Part shown: positions 9,431 through 20,439 of the stretch, piece by piece
Layout of the letters: each line of letters begins with the position of its first letter
Numbering within the stretch: position 1 is the stretch's first letter
NCBI GenBank assembly: GCA_002914805.1
Contig: JXTB01000113.1
Span: forward strand, 554,540 to 618,539
Length of the DNA: 64,000 nt
DNA from: Parasponia andersonii
Taxonomy: Eukaryota > Streptophyta > Magnoliopsida > Rosales > Cannabaceae
Direction: 5' to 3'
Notes under the pieces: generated by a model
The model's input: only the letters and a program-made list of their open reading frames with translations
Database searches by the model: none
Told to the model about the DNA's origin: nothing
Program-made: the position numbers and the translations under genes

Positions 9431-10803
9431 TACTGTGGCAGATGCTCCAGCTAAGCTCGCCTTAACAAAAGATGCCAAATTATTAAAGGTGGTTCCTATC
9501 AAATTTCTTGCGAAACTAAGTATCCAAGTAGAGCCCCAAGTGACCATGCCGGTTAACAGAAAACCATCATGGATGGATCCTATAATGAAGTATCTACAAC
9601 ATGGCGACCTCCCCGAAAGCAAAGACAATGCAAAGCGACTTTGAATGAAGGCAGCTCGCTATATCATCTATGATGGGAAGCTTTATCGAAGAAGTTTTAG
9701 CTCGCTATTATTATTATGTGTTGATGAAGAAAAGGCACACTACATTATGAGGGAAATTCATGAAAGAATATGCAGTAATCATTCAGGGGGGTGGGCACTT
9801 ACGAACAAGGTTCTCAGACAAGGATATTTTTGACCAACTATGGAGAAAGATACAATGGAATTTTCTAGGAGGTATGACAAATGTCAACGTATGTGACTAT
9901 TCCTAGAATGCCATATGTTGCTCTAACTCCAATGATTAGTCCATGACCATTTGTAGTATGGGGAATTGATATTATCGGAATGCTTCCATTGACGTGAGGT
10001 GTATTGAAGTATGCAGTGGTCGCAGTTGATTATTTCACAAAATGGATAGAAGTAGAAGCATTGAATACTATTTCCACAAATAAGATGATAGATTTTGTTT
10101 ACAAATCTATAATCTGCCGTTATGGTATACAACATACTATAATTTCTAATAATGGAAAACAATTTGACTGCGATGAATTTCGTAACTTTTGCTACAACTT
10201 AGTCATTAAGAAAAGCTTCTCGCCGTTGTTCATCCACAAACAAATGGGTAGGTCGAAGCTATAAACAAGATACTTAAACAGAACCTACAGACAAAGCTGG
10301 AAGAGCACAAAGGAGCTTGGCCAGATATGCTACCTGAGGTATTATGGGCTTATCGTACCACTCAACGAACCACTACTAGAGAAAATCCATTCTCTTTAGC
10401 TTATGGATTCGAAGCAATGGTGCCAGTAGAAATTGGTGCAAGCTCTCTACGCCGATCTACCTATAAGCAAGATCAGAATAATGCACTAATGAGGATTGAA
10501 CTTGATCTTTTAGAAGAAAAGCGTGAACAGTCTAAGCTTCGGATCGCATCATATTAATAGCGCACTGCTCGATATTATAACACTAAAGTCAGAAGCATAT
10601 AATTTGAAGTTGGTGATCTTGTTCTTCGACAAGTTCTACCTAATAATAAAGAGCACGGTACTGGTGTATTTGGACCCTCTTGGGAAGGACCATATGTTAT
10701 TGATGCTATCATTTGACCTGGGACATACAAGCTAGCTTGCACTGGTGGACAAAAGATCGAGTATGCTTGGAATATAGAACAGCTTCGTCGCTATTATCAG
10801 TAA
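9431..10803 (+). pseudogene. Integrase of element 1, broken
   Basis: The N-terminal zinc-binding region includes YDGKLYRRSF, YIMREIHERICSNHSGG and YDKCQRM. The core includes WGIDIIGMLPL, YAVVAVDYFTKWIEVEAL and ICRYGIQHTIISNNGKQF. The second catalytic Asp, normally SDNG, reads SNNG here (one G-to-A change). The C-terminal region (10327-10800) has LPEVLWAYRTTQRTTT and ENPFSLAYGFEAMVPVEIG, and ends with YAWNIEQLRRYYQ and a stop. Several stops and frameshifts interrupt it. No chromodomain is visible. Confidence 0.9.
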
Positions 10804-11590
10804 ATCTTCATGTATATCTTCATATATTTTCAACGACCTAAGGGGCATCTTGTAATTGTCATTCGTCATTCGTCATCATTCATCAATAAAAATTTCTTTT
10901 CTTCGATTATTCAATTTTATTTGGTTAATCTTTTATAGTTTTATGGCAGTCTCTGAACACCATAAAACTCAGGGGGCAGTGGGATCAGAATTTTATCTCC
11001 TACTCGCTTCCTAAGGGGCTATGCAAATGCTCATTTAGAGGGGTTGGAATTTTAGATCGCCGAATTTCTAAAATTTCTTAAAATCTTAGGATTTTCTCCT
11101 CGCTTCATGCCATAGCATGTCGTATTACACAATTTCCCTCCTCAAACAACAAAGTAACTAAGCAAAATATTCATTATTCGATGTGATATATTACTATATT
11201 ACATTTTGCCGTGGAACTTTTGAAAAATAGTGTTGAGTTTGCGTCACTCATACTTGTTGTTTTCTTAAGCGACCTAACCTATCCTAACACTTAAAACCCG
11301 TTTTAAGATAGTTGGATTCGAATCGCAACAGCGTACCAATCAGTCACCTAGTGATTGATTAAATTATACATCTTTATATTATAATGCATTGTGTTTTAAT
11401 TGTTTTACAGGAATAAATATTTGACTAAATATTTGACAAGAAAAATTTCATTGATTTAAGCTGACACCTGTAGGCAAGCAAAGTATTACAAAGCAGAAAG
11501 GAGCAGCCTGCATTGTTCTGAAACTTTGTAATAAAAAAAAAATTATGAAGATGTGCTTGCTTCACCTTTTTTTAGTCACAATTCGGTTTC
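10804..11590. other. Spacer between pol and the antisense gene of element 1
   Basis: No coding sequence is seen. A purine tract (ctcagggggcagtgggatca at 10969-10988) sits in it. Such internal polypurine sequence after pol is common in Tat elements. Confidence 0.5.
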
Positions 11591-11593
11591 TTT

Positions 11594-13661
11594 CTAGCTC
11601 TGGACAAGCTCGACCACATCTTCACCAAGGATAGAAAAGTCGAAATCTGGATGCTCGCAGAAGATATTATATATTATGGTCGATGAGGCAATGTCATTAG
11701 CCTTTTCTTCGAGCTCCTTACCTTTAGTGGCCCTGAACTCTTCTACAGTCTTGTGAGCCGCCTCCTTCAGAACATCCGGATGCTCGGAGATAGTCTTTTC
11801 AAGTTCTTCAATTTTCTTCTCGAGCTTCTCCTTTTCAAGCTTTTCCTTGGCCAGACCCTTGCGCAACTGCCGATTCTCCAACTCGAAGGATTTTCTCTCT
11901 TCTTCGCAAGTCTTCTCCGAGTCCTCGAATGCTTGGGATATTTCTTCGACTTTTTCGGCCTTCTCCATGCATTCAAGGACTAGGTCAAATATCAAAATAG
12001 CAGCTGGAGCAGTCTGAAAATATAATATACATCAGTATAAGAAAAGTGCCGAAGAGTGAAGATAGAATATACTTATATTTGCCAACGTCCTCATCGTAGC
12101 ACTAAAAGCGACCCTGGCTGGTCGCTGTTTCATCCTCTCCTAACCTTCTTCAGAAGTGAAGTGGTCGATAAAGGTCACGCTCAAACCAGCCTTTTCTGGC
12201 AGTTGGCAAAGGAGTGCAAAAGCTCCTCGTCCTTGTCGGCCTAGCTCGGTCCCTTAGAAAAAGTGGCTATCTCCTTGGATGGCTCAGGTTGGCTCGTAGT
12301 TTTTGAAGGCTGAGGAGGAGGCGAGCTTGTTGGGATATCCTCAAAGGCGACATTTCGTTTCTTTGAAGTGTCGACCTTCTCTTTTCCTTTTATCAAGGAA
12401 GGAGGTATATTGTCTGGTGTCTTGGACTTTGCCAATGACCCAGTGTTGAAGGTGGTGCTCGCAGTCCGCTGCCAATTGTCATTTCTGTATAAATATGACT
12501 GGTTAATAAATGAGGTATATAATACGACAAAGAGGAAGAATAAAAAAAATTAATTATTACCTTCTTGCTGCTGAGAAATTGGTGGCAACGCAGCTTCTGA
12601 AGTTGATGGTTTTAGGACAGTAAGAGTGATATGTGCTTTTCCTTTCATGGATTTAGAAGAAGAGACACCCGCTTCCTTCTATTTCCTCTGCTTCTTCTTC
12701 GAGCTTGAAGTTTGGTCAGACAGTTGGTAGAATCTGGAAGAGTGGCTTCTTTTGGAAGTAGCTCGCAAGCAATTAGGTTCTTGGTCATCCCAAGCTTCTT
12801 CCAATCAAATTCTTCGATCGGGAGGTTGTTTATTTTATACACCCTTGCGAGCTGCTCTTTGGAGAGTCTTGGATGTTCCCTATTATCAGCGATGACATAC
12901 GAATGCGATCAGATTGGTATATTTATACAGAGAAAGCTATAAGATGAAAAGTTACCTACTAGGGTTTTGAAAGAAGTCGTTATCCATGTAGTCAAAGTGA
13001 AAAATAGATTTTTCCATTTCCCATATTGTTGCAGACCCCGTGGATAGTTTTTATTGCTTGGTCGACCACTTGCTCGCATAGAAGAAGCCAAAATCTGATG
13101 GGTTCGATTTTACTTGGTAGAATCAAGCGAACTCTTCAGGAATAGAGGATTCTAAACCTAATTTATGACATAATATGTACCAACTTATCATATATCTACA
13201 TATGTTTGGGGTTAATTGAAAAGGGACAACTCCATAATATTCGACGATCGATTTTATATATGGATGAAGTGAGAGGTGGACACCATATCTGAGAACTGCT
13301 TTTGAGAATGAGGCGTGTGTGGTCGATTGAACTCTGTGGTTAGGCGAAGAGGGACGTCGATTTTGTAGTTGCATACAATCTTTCTGAGCTTGTTTGTTGT
13401 ACAACTCGTATTTATATTGGTGCATGACCAATCTTCTTCTACATACTGATAACTAGATACAAATGCAGGAGCATCTCTAATATGCTGAAGCCATTGGTCA
13501 TGAGGGAGGTCGCCTATGCGAGGACTACTTTACCTAACCTCGGTTATTTCTACTTCAGGTTTTAGCTCAAGATAGTCTTCGAGGTTTATAGAGCTAATGC
13601 TTGTATTGGATCATTCTCTTGAGAATGCATTCCCCTCTCTAAATTCCTCACTACTAGACAT
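11594..13661 (-). pseudogene. Antisense gene of element 1 (plant mobile domain/coiled-coil type), broken
   Basis: The start is the ATG at 13661-13659 on the minus strand, directly after a strong splice acceptor (ttcttctttcag). The N-terminal half reads MSSSEEFREGNAFSRE; further on are HLSLHPYIKSIVEYYGVVPF, QLTPNICRYMISWYILCHKL, GFFYARASGRPSNKN-like sequence and QYGKWKNLFFTLTTW. This matches the product commonly annotated as plant mobile domain or putative gag-related protein encoded antisense in Tat elements. A Ser/Pro-rich linker (12241-12435) follows, then a long Glu/Lys coiled coil (11594-11995: AFEDSEKTCEEERKSFELEN, EKLEKKIEELEKTI). Stops and frameshifts separate the pieces. Its promoter and leader intron lie at 13662-14310. 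Its function in the element is unknown. Confidence 0.75.
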
Positions 13662-14085
13662 CTGAAAGAAGAAATATGGGATTAGTTTAGTCCTATGTGA
13701 ATATTAGGTATCTTTGTTATATGCGAGCAATGTGGGGCCATAATCCTACAACAAGCTATTCATCGAATTTTTTCTAATCAATCTATAGATTCATCTAAAA
13801 TTGTTCAAGCAACTCTTCGGTAATTCGTCACTCGACTGATTTTGGTTTTCAAACATCAGGATTTTAGATCCTAAATTTCTTCTATGGGTTCGTCTATCAA
13901 TCATCTAAAAAGTAATTTATTCGTTCCATTTTTCAGTTCATCTAAGTATGACGATGGATTTGTGTTCAAGGTATTTAGGCTCTACGGTTCATATTTAATT
14001 TCTAGAAATAAGCTCTGAAGATAAGAGTTTCTCTAGAAATCAAAAAACAACAATTCTTTAAAAGAGAGAGGGAATGTATGCTAAC
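13662..14085 (-). other. Leader intron of the antisense gene of element 1
   Basis: On the minus strand a donor AAAAG|GTTAGC at 14085/14084 and an acceptor TTCTTTCAG ending at 13662 bracket an AT-rich 424-bp stretch. The coding ATG follows the acceptor without a gap. Confidence 0.55.
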
Positions 14086-14294
14086 CTTTTTTCGGAGACT
14101 GAAAAACTGAGAACGTTGTCTGAGAGATTTTGGTGATGACTTCGCCGGAGAAGACGATGAATTTATGTGTGCTGAAAAGTGACTAGGGGCACCGAAAGGG
14201 TTTATCTTATGGACGCTTCGGATTTCAGAAGAAATGAAAGAGGAAGAAGAGGCAATAGGGTTTAAGTTTTGAAGAGGAGGCGGATTGATTCTTG

Positions 14295-14310
14295 ATATAT
14301 ATATATATAT
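14295..14310 (-). promoter_or_regulatory. TATA box and promoter of the antisense gene of element 1
   Basis: An uninterrupted TATATATA run is followed on the minus strand, 30-40 bp downstream, by a pyrimidine-rich leader (cctcctcttcaaaacttaaa and further CTTCTT/CCTC runs, 14280-14200). This is the layout of a plant TATA promoter with a 5' UTR, pointing into the antisense gene and away from the 3' LTR. Confidence 0.5.
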
Positions 14311-14704
14311 CTCAAGCATCATCAAATCACAGTTGTAGATCATAGCATTTAATTTTCGGATCTAATGGCCGAAATTCATGTGGGAGTTAATTTTTGAAAT
14401 TAAATGAGTATTTTTTTGAAATTTGAAACGTCTCGATTTAAGACAACAGCTGGCGTCATCGCTATTATCGCGTCCGCTCAAAAAACAGAGATGTCTCCTC
14501 GAGTTTTGCTTCTCTCCTGAGAAAATGTGATACATGGTTGCGTCTGTCAGGAAAAGTACGTGTGGTTCTGAAAAGATAGGATTTGAGAGCTAGCAACTCT
14601 TTGAGGATTTCAAGATTATATCATTATATAGCATTTTTAAGCTCGCATCTATCAGAGAAGGAAGCTCCATTTTGTCATAAAGAACTAATAGAGCTGGGGG
14701 CGAT
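14311..14704. other. Region upstream of the antisense promoter, ending in the polypurine tract
   Basis: No gene is seen. The purine-rich tract gagctggggg (14691-14700) lies immediately before the 3' LTR and is the likely polypurine tract for plus-strand priming. Confidence 0.5.
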
Positions 14705-15313
14705 TATTGTGCGGTCTAAAATCTATATGATGGTCAATGCCAAAAAGGGAAAATTAGCGATCAAGTTGGACGTATCAGGTCGCATGAGAATTTTTTTTAT
14801 CAAATTGTGACCTCCTCTGAATAAGTTAAGTGCGATCAGTATGAAAAGGAAACTAGATCAAGCTTCATCAAACGGATAATCTACAAAGAAAGGGAAACAA
14901 AGTTTCTCTTTGAAGGTTGACCAATCATTCTTTTGAAGTTATTACCCAATTATATTATTACTCAAATTGTATTTTCTGATTACACACTTATCCGTTTTCA
15001 CAATTGGGAAATATTGAACTACTCTCACCTATATAAGGGGAGTTCAATATTGTTGTGAGAGACTTTTACTTGGACTTCTTTTTTCTGGACAACATTCTGT
15101 ATTTTAGCTCTTGGAGTTCCAACCTTGAGACCTAACAAAACTCTTGTAATTCTCCAAAAAATAGTGAAAAACAGTGGACTTTGACTCATCTTTTTTAGGG
15201 CTGAACTACTATAAAATTTTCGCCTCTTTATTTGCTTTGATTTATCAACCCTTTTCACACAGGCCACATCTTGCAATTTCCTAAATTTATTGTTGACAAA
15301 ACCTCTGTTAACA
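14705..15313 (+). repeat. 3' LTR of element 1
   Basis: It aligns with 4368-4975. The first bases read TATTGTGCG, so the canonical TG start has become TA, and the end is TGTTAACA. The TATA box is at 15030-15038. Confidence 0.93.
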
Positions 15314-15318
15314 CCAAG
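15314..15318. repeat. Target-site duplication, right copy (CCAAG)
   Basis: It is identical to 4363-4367. Confidence 0.85.
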
Positions 15319-15339
15319 TAAATCAATTTATAACCTTGG

Positions 15340-15421
15340 CTAGTAGCTGCGTATACAGTTGCACAAGTAATGATGCCTACTGACATGGATTTTCCTAATT
15401 GGTTGGCAGAATTTCAGGGTT
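15340..15421 (+). pseudogene. Second unrecognised exon-like fragment
   Basis: Reading from about 15345, the plus strand gives AAYTVAQVMMPTDMDFPNWL and then AEFQGL before a stop. It sits just right of the Gypsy target site, so before the insertion it lay about 1.4 kb downstream of the fragment at 3764-3979. It could be a later exon of the same lost gene. The family is not recognised. Confidence 0.3.
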
Positions 15422-15424
15422 TAT

Positions 15425-15960
15425 AACAGATATTCCTTGAACTATCACTTTATGCTAATTTGTTTTTTAAGTTTCGATTGTGATAATTAAGTTTCTAAAT
15501 TTTTTAATTTAAAGTAATTTAGTTCTTAAATTATTTAAATTGTAATTTGTTATTTAATTTTTGACAAAAAACATACTTGAGTAAAATATTGTACCATCTA
15601 AAAGTATATTTTAAAAAAATAAACTGAAAAAAATCATTTATAGATAAAGAAATATGCATTATTTGTATTTTTTGAGGTTTTTGGAATTACAAATTTAGAA
15701 TTTTTTTTTTGTAATTATTGATTTTATACTTAAAATTCTAAAATTATCTTTAAGATACACTTTCAGATACTACCACGTGCTCCTCACGTGTACTTTTAGT
15801 TAAAAATTTAACAGTATGTTGTGATTTAAATAATTAAGAGATAAAATTTAATATAAATCGAAAAGTTCAAAGTCTTAATTATTACATTTGAAACTCTGAG
15901 AACTAAATTACCACAAATTAAATAATTTAGAGACTATTTGTGCCATTAACTAGAAATTCT
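15425..15960. repeat. AT-rich element with long imperfect inverted ends
   Basis: The left part (aagtttcgattgtgataatt, then taaagtaatttagttcttaa) pairs imperfectly with the right part read in reverse (taataattaagactttgaac, then tggtaatttagttctcagag). This is compatible with a MITE or foldback element of about 530 bp. No target duplication was confirmed. Confidence 0.45.
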
Positions 15961-16005
15961 CTCTTTGTCATGATATTATTAGACATTCAAATACAAGTAT
16001 TACGT

Positions 16006-16450
16006 TTCAAGCAAAAACACGCCGATCGATGTGATCTACCTCCAAAACAAGGACAGGGGCATTTTCAAAAACCCGCCCAAATCCGGCGTTCCTAAGCACA
16101 TGAAAAACAGGAACATGTACTACCAATTTCACAAAGATCACGGACATGACACCATCAACTGCCCCAACCTCTATGCGCAGGTCATGATGACAATTCATGC
16201 CAGCAAATTGAAGCAGTACGTAAAGACCGGCGGAATCCAGTCGTAAGAAGACGCTACTAGGCCCGAAAAAGGCAAGTAGACCCAGGCCTCCGGGTCAGGA
16301 GGCCAGGCCTTGAGGATAGTGCCGACCATCATGGGCAGACCCGAGTAGACCCAGGGTCAGGAGGAGAAGGAAAAGTGCCTAAGAAAAACTGAAGAGAGGG
16401 TGAAGCGCCTGAGGGGGATGGGACATTCGTTCACATTTGAGGGTGGTAAA
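16006..16450 (+). pseudogene. 3' end of gag, element 2
   Basis: The readable part is KNTPIDVIYLQNKDRGIFKN followed by YYQFHKDHGHDTINCPNL, the zinc-knuckle-like region of Tat gag in which the first Cys is replaced by Tyr. A stop occurs at 16244. The capsid part is missing. Confidence 0.8.
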
Positions 16451-17008
16451 AGCTGCAACTCTGCCGCCCCCATCGCCTTCACCCAGCAAGATTTGACCTT
16501 GGTGTGCCTGCCTCACGATGACCCCCAGGTAATTAAGCTGTAGATCGACTCCGCGTTGGTCGGAAGGGTCCTGATCGACGGTAGAAGCAGCATCAATATC
16601 TTGTTCCTTAGCACGTTCGAGAACATGGGCCTGAATCGAAACACGCTCAGGCCAACCTGTCAGCCACTATTTACTTTCGATAGTACCAAGGTCAGCCCCT
16701 TGGGCATTGTGACCTTGAAGGTCTGCGTAGCAGAGAGATGCTTGGATGTGGACTTCGTCGTTATCGACTGCCCGTCCTCCTTCAATGTCATCATGGGGAG
16801 ATGATGGATCCACGCCATGCACAGAGTCACCTCCACCCTCCACCAGGTCTTAAGATGTCTATCAAAGGATGGTATTTATACGATAGACATCAAAGGAGAC
16901 CAGGCCTCCGCGAGGAAATATTTTTCAACAGTCCTGAAGGGACCCGATGCGAATACGAACGCCCTGACGGGGGATGTATAGCAATCAAAGGACCGCCTGC
17001 CAGCATAT
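16451..17008 (+). pseudogene. Protease region, element 2
   Basis: GRVLIDGRSSINILFLSTFE is the retropepsin active-site segment; the usual DGGS reads DGRS but the Asp is kept. VDFVVIDCPSSFNVIMGR is the C-terminal part. A stop follows at 16803 and a further broken linker reaches the RT. Confidence 0.85.
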
Positions 17009-17935
17009 ATGAAACGGATTGAGGAGGAGTCTGACGGACCAGAATCTATGATTGAGGAGCTGGTGGCGGTCCCTTCAAAAGAGGCGGAGCCGATAAAGGT
17101 AATATTAATCGGGGCCCTATTGCCCGAAGAGGAAAAGAACGAGCTGCTGGGATTCCTGAGGCAGAACCAAGACGTCTTTGCTTGGTCCCACGACGACATG
17201 CCCAGGATTGACCCCACATATGCCTGTCACCAGTTGAACATAGATCCCAATTTCCCTTCGGTCAGGCAGAGACCTCAAAGGTTCACGCCAGGGAAAAACA
17301 GGGTGATCAACAAGGAGGTAGAGACGATACTATAGAACGGCCTAATTATGGAATGCGTATACTCATGCTGGATCTCCAACCCGGTGGTAGTGAAGAAGAA
17401 GAACAGCGACGACCGAACTTGTATAGACTTTACCAACTTGAACAAGGCTTGCCCGAAGGATAACTTCCCCCTGCCAAAGATCGACCAAATGGTAGACGCA
17501 ACGACAGGATTCGACAGGATGATTTTTTTGGATACCTACTCGGGATACAACTAGATCCCCCTATACGAGGAAAACCAGATCAACACGGCATTTATTACGG
17601 AGCGAGGCCTATAATGTTACAAACGCATGCTGTTTAGTTTGAAGAATACGGAGGCGACCTACCAGAGGCTCATGAACAAAATATTCGCCGGACAGCTAGG
17701 GAAAACTATGGAAGTCTATATCGATGATATGGTTATAAAGAGCAGAGGAGCTTCGGGTCATCTGGGACATTTGGACGAATGTTTCCAAATTCTGAGGCAA
17801 TATCGGATGCGTCTAAACCCCAAGAAATGCACATTCGGGGTGTCCTCCGGCCAGTTCCTGGGACACATCGTAAGCAGAAGAGGTATCGAGGCCCATCCTA
17901 CCCAGTTGTCCTCTATTGCAGACGTGTAGAGACCC
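17009..17935 (+). pseudogene. Reverse transcriptase, element 2
   Basis: In order: NQDVFAWSHDDMPRIDPTYA, the RQRPQRFTPGKNRVI block, a stop at ETIL*NG, SCWISNPVVVKKK, CIDFTNLNKACPKDNFPLPK, a stop at SGYN*IPLY, a stop at RGL*CYKRM, then MEVYIDDMVIKS (catalytic YIDD at about 17708-17745) and LNPKKCTFGVSSGQFLGHIV. The domain is nearly complete in one frame apart from the stops. Confidence 0.93.
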
Positions 17936-19060
17936 TCGACTATTCGGGAAGTCCAGTGCCTAGTCGGGAAGATAGCCGCCCTCAGCCGGTTCGTCCCCAA
18001 GATGTCTGACCGATGCAAGCCTTTCTTCCAGTGCATAAAGAAAAGCTCCACTGTTGCTTGGGGGGAGGAACAGGACAAGGCACTGACAGACCTCAAGCGA
18101 TACCTAAGTCATCCGCCCATCCTAGCTTCCCCGGCAGAGGAGGAGTGCTTGTACGCTTATTTAGCAGTGTCCGAAGTAGCGATCAGTGCCGTACTATTCG
18201 TCGAGGAAGACAGCAAGCAGAATCTGGTGTTCTATATAAGCCGCATGCTCATAGATGCCGAGACATGATATAGTATGGCAGAGAAACTGGTCCTCGCTCT
18301 GGTCAACGCTAAGAAGAAACTCAGGCAATACTTTGAAGCACACTCTCTTACCGTGTACACGGATTTCCCCATCCGGCAGATTTGGCCAAACCAGACTTAT
18401 CAGGACGACTAACCAAGTGGGCCATTGAGCTGGGGATGTACGACATCAAGTATCGTCCACGAGTAGCGAAGAAAGGGCAGGTCATAGCGAATTTCCTGGT
18501 AGAAATCAAATTCTTCGGTGAGCTGCACGATCCACTTCAAACGTTTCAGCCTCACCACCCTTTAGCCTGGACCCTTTACACTAATGGATCCACGAATATC
18601 TCGGGGTCAGGTATCAGGATAGTCCTGTAGACCCCAATAGGACTCAAAGTAGAAAAAGCCTTGAGGCTCAATTTCCAGGCAACGAACAACGAGGCGGAGT
18701 ACGAGGCCCTACTGCAAGGCCTTGAACTGGCTCTATATTTCGGAGTAGAGAGCATCGCAGTAATGACTGACTCGCAGTTGGTTGTGGGTCAGGTCAAGAG
18801 AGACTTCGAAGTAAAAGAGCCGAGATTACGCAGGTACTTCTCCAAAGTAATGGGGGCAAAAGCTCGCTTTAGCAGCTTTAATATCGAACAGATTCCCAGA
18901 GAGATGAACCAGAAGGCCGATGAGCTAGCTAAGAGCACGTCGACCAGAGGAACGGGACATGCAGAGATTCTCCTAGAGGACAGGAATATGAAAGACCCCT
19001 CGGAGACCCTCGCACATCATGTGTTTGCAGCCAACTCCGCAGACGAGGGATGGACGAAAC
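17936..19060 (+). pseudogene. RNase H and second RNase H, element 2
   Basis: The RT-linked module runs from SRFVPKMSDRCKPFFQCIKK through YAYLAVSEVAISAVLF and MAEKLVLALVNAKKKLRQYF. The second module has WTLYTNGSTN, where relatives carry an Asp (VDGS), so the first catalytic Asp is replaced by Asn. NNEAEYEALLQGLELAL, MTDSQLVVGQV and NQKADELAKS follow. Stops occur at 18268, near 18410 and at 18628. Confidence 0.9.
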
Positions 19061-20276
19061 CCATCACCTAGTATATGGCATTGGGGAACCTACCCGTAGA
19101 TCTCAAGAAGCGAGGTCGATCAGGCTGAAGGCTACCAGATACTCGATGGTGGGGGAACAACTATATAGGAGATCAACAATGGGGCCGATGTTGCGATGTG
19201 TAGGTCCCCTCGAAGTACAGAAACTGATGGAAGAAATCTACGAGGGAGTATGCGGTAACCACTCTGGTAGGCGTAGCCTCGCCCACAAGGCTCTGATGGG
19301 CGGATACTTCTGGCTATACATGATGACAGAGGCGGCCCAATTTGTTAAAAAATGTGATAAGTGCCAGAAGTTCGCCCCCATGAAATGCCAACCCGCGGAG
19401 GATCTCCATTCAAACATAACGCCCTGGCCGTTCGCCAAATGGGGTTTGGACATCATTGGAGAGCTCTCCAGAAGTCTAAGGAGGAGAATATACATCTTGC
19501 TGGCCACAGATTATTTCACCAAATGGGTAGAGGCTGAAGCCTACGCAACCGTAAACAAAGCAGATACGATTAACTTCATTTGAAAAAATATAATCTGTCG
19601 ATACGGGATTCCGAAAGAGATACACGCCGATCATGGCACACAGTTCCAAAATTCTAAGCTCAAGGAGTTGTGCGAGCTGTATGATATAAGGCTTAATTTC
19701 TCTTCCGTGAACTACCCTCAGGGGAACGGCCAAGCAGAGGCAACGAACAAAGCCATATTCAGTACTATCAAAAAGAACTTGTAGGAGGCTAAAGGCAGGT
19801 GGTTAGAAGAGCTACCAGCCATTGTGTGGGCCCATCGAACCACGGGGTGGAGGTCGACTGGAAGAACGTCATTCGCCATGGTCTACGGATCAGAGGCTAT
19901 GATCCCGACCGAGGTCGGCCTCCCGACCCTTCGCTCCGAATTGGTAAAAGATGCCCCCTTAAACGAACAGCAACTAAGGCACAACGCAGACCTCCTGGAA
20001 GAAATGAGAAACATAGCTCTGGTCTACCTGGCTTCATACCACCAGCAGGCTAGGTCCTACTACGCAAAGAAGGTTAGTGCTCGACGATTTAACGTCGAGG
20101 TTTGGGTCTTGAAAGTCAGAACAAGGAATTCCTCGAAACTGGACTCCAATTGGATTGGACCCTATGAGGTGATTAAAGCACTTGACAATGGTATGTATGT
20201 CCTGAAAGAACTCAAGACTGGAAAGAACTTGCCGAACACGTGGAATGCTGAGCACTTGAAAAAGTATTACATGTGA
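19061..20276 (+). pseudogene. Integrase, element 2
   Basis: The zinc-binding region includes EIYEGVCGNHSGRRSLAHKA and KKCDKCQKFAP (an H..H..C..C pattern). The core includes WGLDIIGEL, ATDYFTKWVEAEAY, ICRYGIPKEIHADHGTQF (second Asp kept, SDNG altered to ADHG) and NYPQGNGQAEATNKA with the third acidic residue. The C-terminal region (19824-20273) runs WAHRTTGWRSTGRTSF, AMVYGSEAMIPTEVGLP, WIGPYEVIKALDNGMYVLK, and stops at 20276. Stops at 19581 and near 19783 inactivate it. Confidence 0.92.
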
Positions 20277-20439
20277 GACACATGCATATGATGTAAGACC
20301 CATGGGAATGCTTATATTATTGAAAAGCTTAAATCCAAAATAGGTCAACTTCCCTTTTTGCTGCATGGATTTATCTTTTGGAAAGCTCTATGGAAAAGGG
20401 TCCGCCCACAATGGCAGACCTCACACACTATTCGCATAA

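Larger units (their letters stand above)
4368..15313 (+). mobile_element. Complete Tat-clade Ty3/Gypsy LTR retrotransposon (element 1), inactive
   Basis: It has two LTRs of about 608 bp (4368-4975 and 14705-15313), a primer-binding-site-like sequence after the 5' LTR and a purine-rich tract before the 3' LTR. The internal order is gag, protease, reverse transcriptase, RNase H, a second RNase H, integrase, a spacer, and a gene on the opposite strand. The duplicated RNase H and the antisense gene between pol and the 3' LTR are typical of the plant Tat lineage (Retand/Ogre relatives). Gag and pol contain many stops and frameshifts. Over the first 105 aligned bases the LTRs differ at 14 positions, 13 of them transitions, so the insertion is old. 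The 5-bp target duplication is intact. Confidence 0.93.

Noticed and set aside
11250..11345. Possible tRNA (ggattcgaatcgc box-B-like)
   Set aside because: No cloverleaf could be formed and box A is missing.
15990..16020. A 5' LTR for element 2 upstream of 16006
   Set aside because: No sequence similar to 25636-26447 was found there by eye, and the region is an AT-rich inverted-repeat element.
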